Positions 12,611 through 13,860 of a DNA stretch of 13,860 nucleotides are shown here, piece by piece. Location: positions 1-13,860 of the forward strand of contig JAUVLN010000023.1 in NCBI GenBank assembly GCA_030600725.1, read 5' to 3'. The translations under genes were made by a program, and so were the position numbers. Every line of letters begins with the position of its first letter. Positions within the stretch are counted from its first letter, which is position 1. The notes beneath the pieces were generated by a model. The model searched no databases. It was given only the letters and a program-made list of their open reading frames with translations, and had not been told where the DNA came from. This DNA comes from Thermoplasmatota archaeon. Its GTDB lineage: Archaea > Thermoplasmatota > Penumbrarchaeia > Penumbrarchaeales > Penumbrarchaeaceae.

Positions 12611-13726
12611 ATGAGGGTGGCACTCTATACGGGGACCTTCCAGAAGGATCAGGACGGTGTGGCAAAGACCATCTACAGGTTGGTTGATACTCTGGTGGGT
12701 CATAGAATCGATCTCGCCGTATGGGCCCCCTCGATAACAGAAGGTGTGGACAGGGGTTTCACACTGCACAAGGTCCCTTCCATATCGCTCCCCCTATACC
12801 GAGATTACCGGATAGGGATGCCGAAGGGGATCGGAAGGGAGCTTGATGAGTTCAGACCGGATATCATACATATCACCACTCCTGACCTTGTTGGCAGGTC
12901 CTTCCTCGGATACGCGAAGAGGCATGGCATTCCCATTGTAACCTCATACCACACGGATTTTTCCTCCTATCTGAAGTATTATCATCTTTCCTTTCTGAAG
13001 GGGATGATGTGGAGATACCTTAGGTGGTTCCACAACGGCTGCAACGCAACGTTGGCCCCGACAAGGAGGGTGAAAGAGGCACTTGAAGGAAGAGGAATAA
13101 AAAATGTTCATGTCTGGTCCAGGGGAATCGACAGATCACAATACAGTCCGAAGAGGAGGTCCGAAGAGCTCAGGAAGGAATGGGGAATGGAGGGGAAGAT
13201 GGTCATCCTCTACTCCGGTCGGTTCGTATGGTACAAGGATATCGACACATTCGTTGGTGTATATAATAGATTAAGGAGAAAATATGATGACAGGGTAGGA
13301 TTCGTTCTCGTCGGGAGCGGACCAAGGGAGGAAGAGCTCAAAAGAAGAATCCCTGATGGTGTATTTCCAGGTTATCTGACAGATGGGGATCTATGTAGTG
13401 CATATGCCAGTTCGGATATCCTTTTGTTTCCTTCTGTGACTGAAACGTTTGGAAATGTTGTCCTGGAGGCCATTGCCTCCGGCGTACCCGCTGTCGTTTC
13501 CGATGTGGGAGGATGCAGAGAGATCATTGAGGATACTGGAGGGGGAATCGTCGCCGTTGCCGGGGATGTTGGATCGTTCCTCAGAGCGGTCTCATTGTTG
13601 ATAGAGGATTCGGATCTGTATCGAAAACTTAGATTGAAGGGGATCGAGAGTTCCAAGAAGAGGGAATGGAATGGGGTAAACAAGAAGGTCCTTGATATTT
13701 ACGATAGAGTTGCTATTACAGGCTGA
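12611..13726 (+). CDS. GT4-family glycosyltransferase, mannosyl/sulfoquinovosyl-type
   Basis: 371 residues with both GT-B domains. The N-terminal domain has YTGTFQKDQDGVAKTIYRL (6-24), with the glycine/valine acceptor loop typical of PimB/MgtA/SQD2-like enzymes, then RPDIIHITTPD and SYHTDF, also typical of that subgroup. The C-terminal domain has LYSGRFVWYKDID, FVLVGSGPREEEL and the EX7E motif in ETFGNVVLEA, followed by SGVPAVVSDVGGCREII. These resemble GDP-mannose-dependent alpha-mannosyltransferases that act on lipid acceptors; the exact substrate is inference. AGAAGGAG precedes the ATG by 7 nt. A CTTATTA stretch just after the previous gene may be a weak promoter. It differs from the glycosyltransferase at 1654 and is not a recent duplicate. 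Confidence 0.9.
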   Translation: MRVALYTGTFQKDQDGVAKTIYRLVDTLVGHRIDLAVWAPSITEGVDRGFTLHKVPSISLPLYRDYRIGMPKGIGRELDEFRPDIIHITTPDLVGRSFLGYAKRHGIPIVTSYHTDFSSYLKYYHLSFLKGMMWRYLRWFHNGCNATLAPTRRVKEALEGRGIKNVHVWSRGIDRSQYSPKRRSEELRKEWGMEGKMVILYSGRFVWYKDIDTFVGVYNRLRRKYDDRVGFVLVGSGPREEELKRRIPDGVFPGYLTDGDLCSAYASSDILLFPSVTETFGNVVLEAIASGVPAVVSDVGGCREIIEDTGGGIVAVAGDVGSFLRAVSLLIEDSDLYRKLRLKGIESSKKREWNGVNKKVLDIYDRVAITG

Positions 13727-13860
13727 TAATATGAATACGATGATCTATATCTCTATCTATTGGCATTTTTGGATCGCTTAACTGAATGATACCCATACCC
13801 AGACGATAAGATAAGTTGAAATTTGAGTGCACTTCAACTGGAAAGTATTTTAGTGATATT
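13727..13860. other. Right-edge noncoding stretch with a small hairpin
   Basis: No convincing reading frame or RNA gene is seen. AGTTGAA (13814-13820) pairs with TTCAACT (13833-13839) around a 12-base loop. It could be part of a promoter or operator for a gene beyond the window. Confidence 0.35.

Overview
The window looks archaeal. It carries radA (recombinase), pelota (pelA), archease, a short phosphoglycerate dehydrogenase, an intron-less tRNA-Gly without an encoded CCA, and A/T-rich TATA-like boxes about 25-28 nt before several start codons (leaderless or short-leader genes). The mix of tandem winged-helix Lrp-like regulators, a polymer-forming (bactofilin-like) protein and a small DUF5611-like protein beside radA would fit Thermoplasmatota or a relative. 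That placement is inference; no database search was possible.

Layout. Positions 1-1438 (minus): a GDP-deoxyhexose pair, gmd followed by an NAD-dependent reductase that runs off the left edge. Positions 1654-2757 (plus): a divergently transcribed GT4 glycosyltransferase, ending in a strong hairpin shared with convergent serA. Positions 2804-6534 (minus): double-winged-helix regulator, then pelA, then a DUF2085 membrane protein, tightly packed, with serA following under its own TATA-like box. Positions 6586-8060 (plus): archease and a polymer-forming protein, separated by a perfect 38-bp tandem duplication that doubles a TATA-like element. Positions 8251-10777 (plus): a second, paralogous double-winged-helix regulator, radA and a small conserved-type protein. 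Positions 10822-10894: tRNA-Gly(CCC). Positions 10895-11529: the unusual region (below). Positions 11598-13726 (plus): threonine/serine dehydratase and a second GT4 glycosyltransferase. The last 134 bases hold no gene I can recognise.

Most notable region. The last 14 bases of tRNA-Gly (T-stem 3' strand, acceptor 3' strand and discriminator base) recur four more times downstream at a nearly constant 155-160 bp period. The inserts between copies are 146, 146, 141 and 146 bp. Each is noncoding and rich in long hairpins. Inserts 2 and 4 share the same three-hairpin plan: loops and linkers are similar, while the stem sequences differ but stay perfectly paired (compensatory change). Insert 3 holds a hairpin of the same loop type in the opposite orientation. 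Inserts 1 and 3 also carry an inverted piece of the tRNA T-arm. This looks like a stack of small non-autonomous elements, or structured RNAs, built by repeated insertion at a tRNA 3' end with target duplication. No integrase, transposase or Cas1 gene lies in the window.

Working together: gmd, the reductase and the two glycosyltransferases probably serve surface-glycan or glycolipid synthesis. PelA (ribosome rescue), archease (tRNA ligase cofactor) and RadA are housekeeping genes. The two related regulators bracket the archease/polymer-forming pair.
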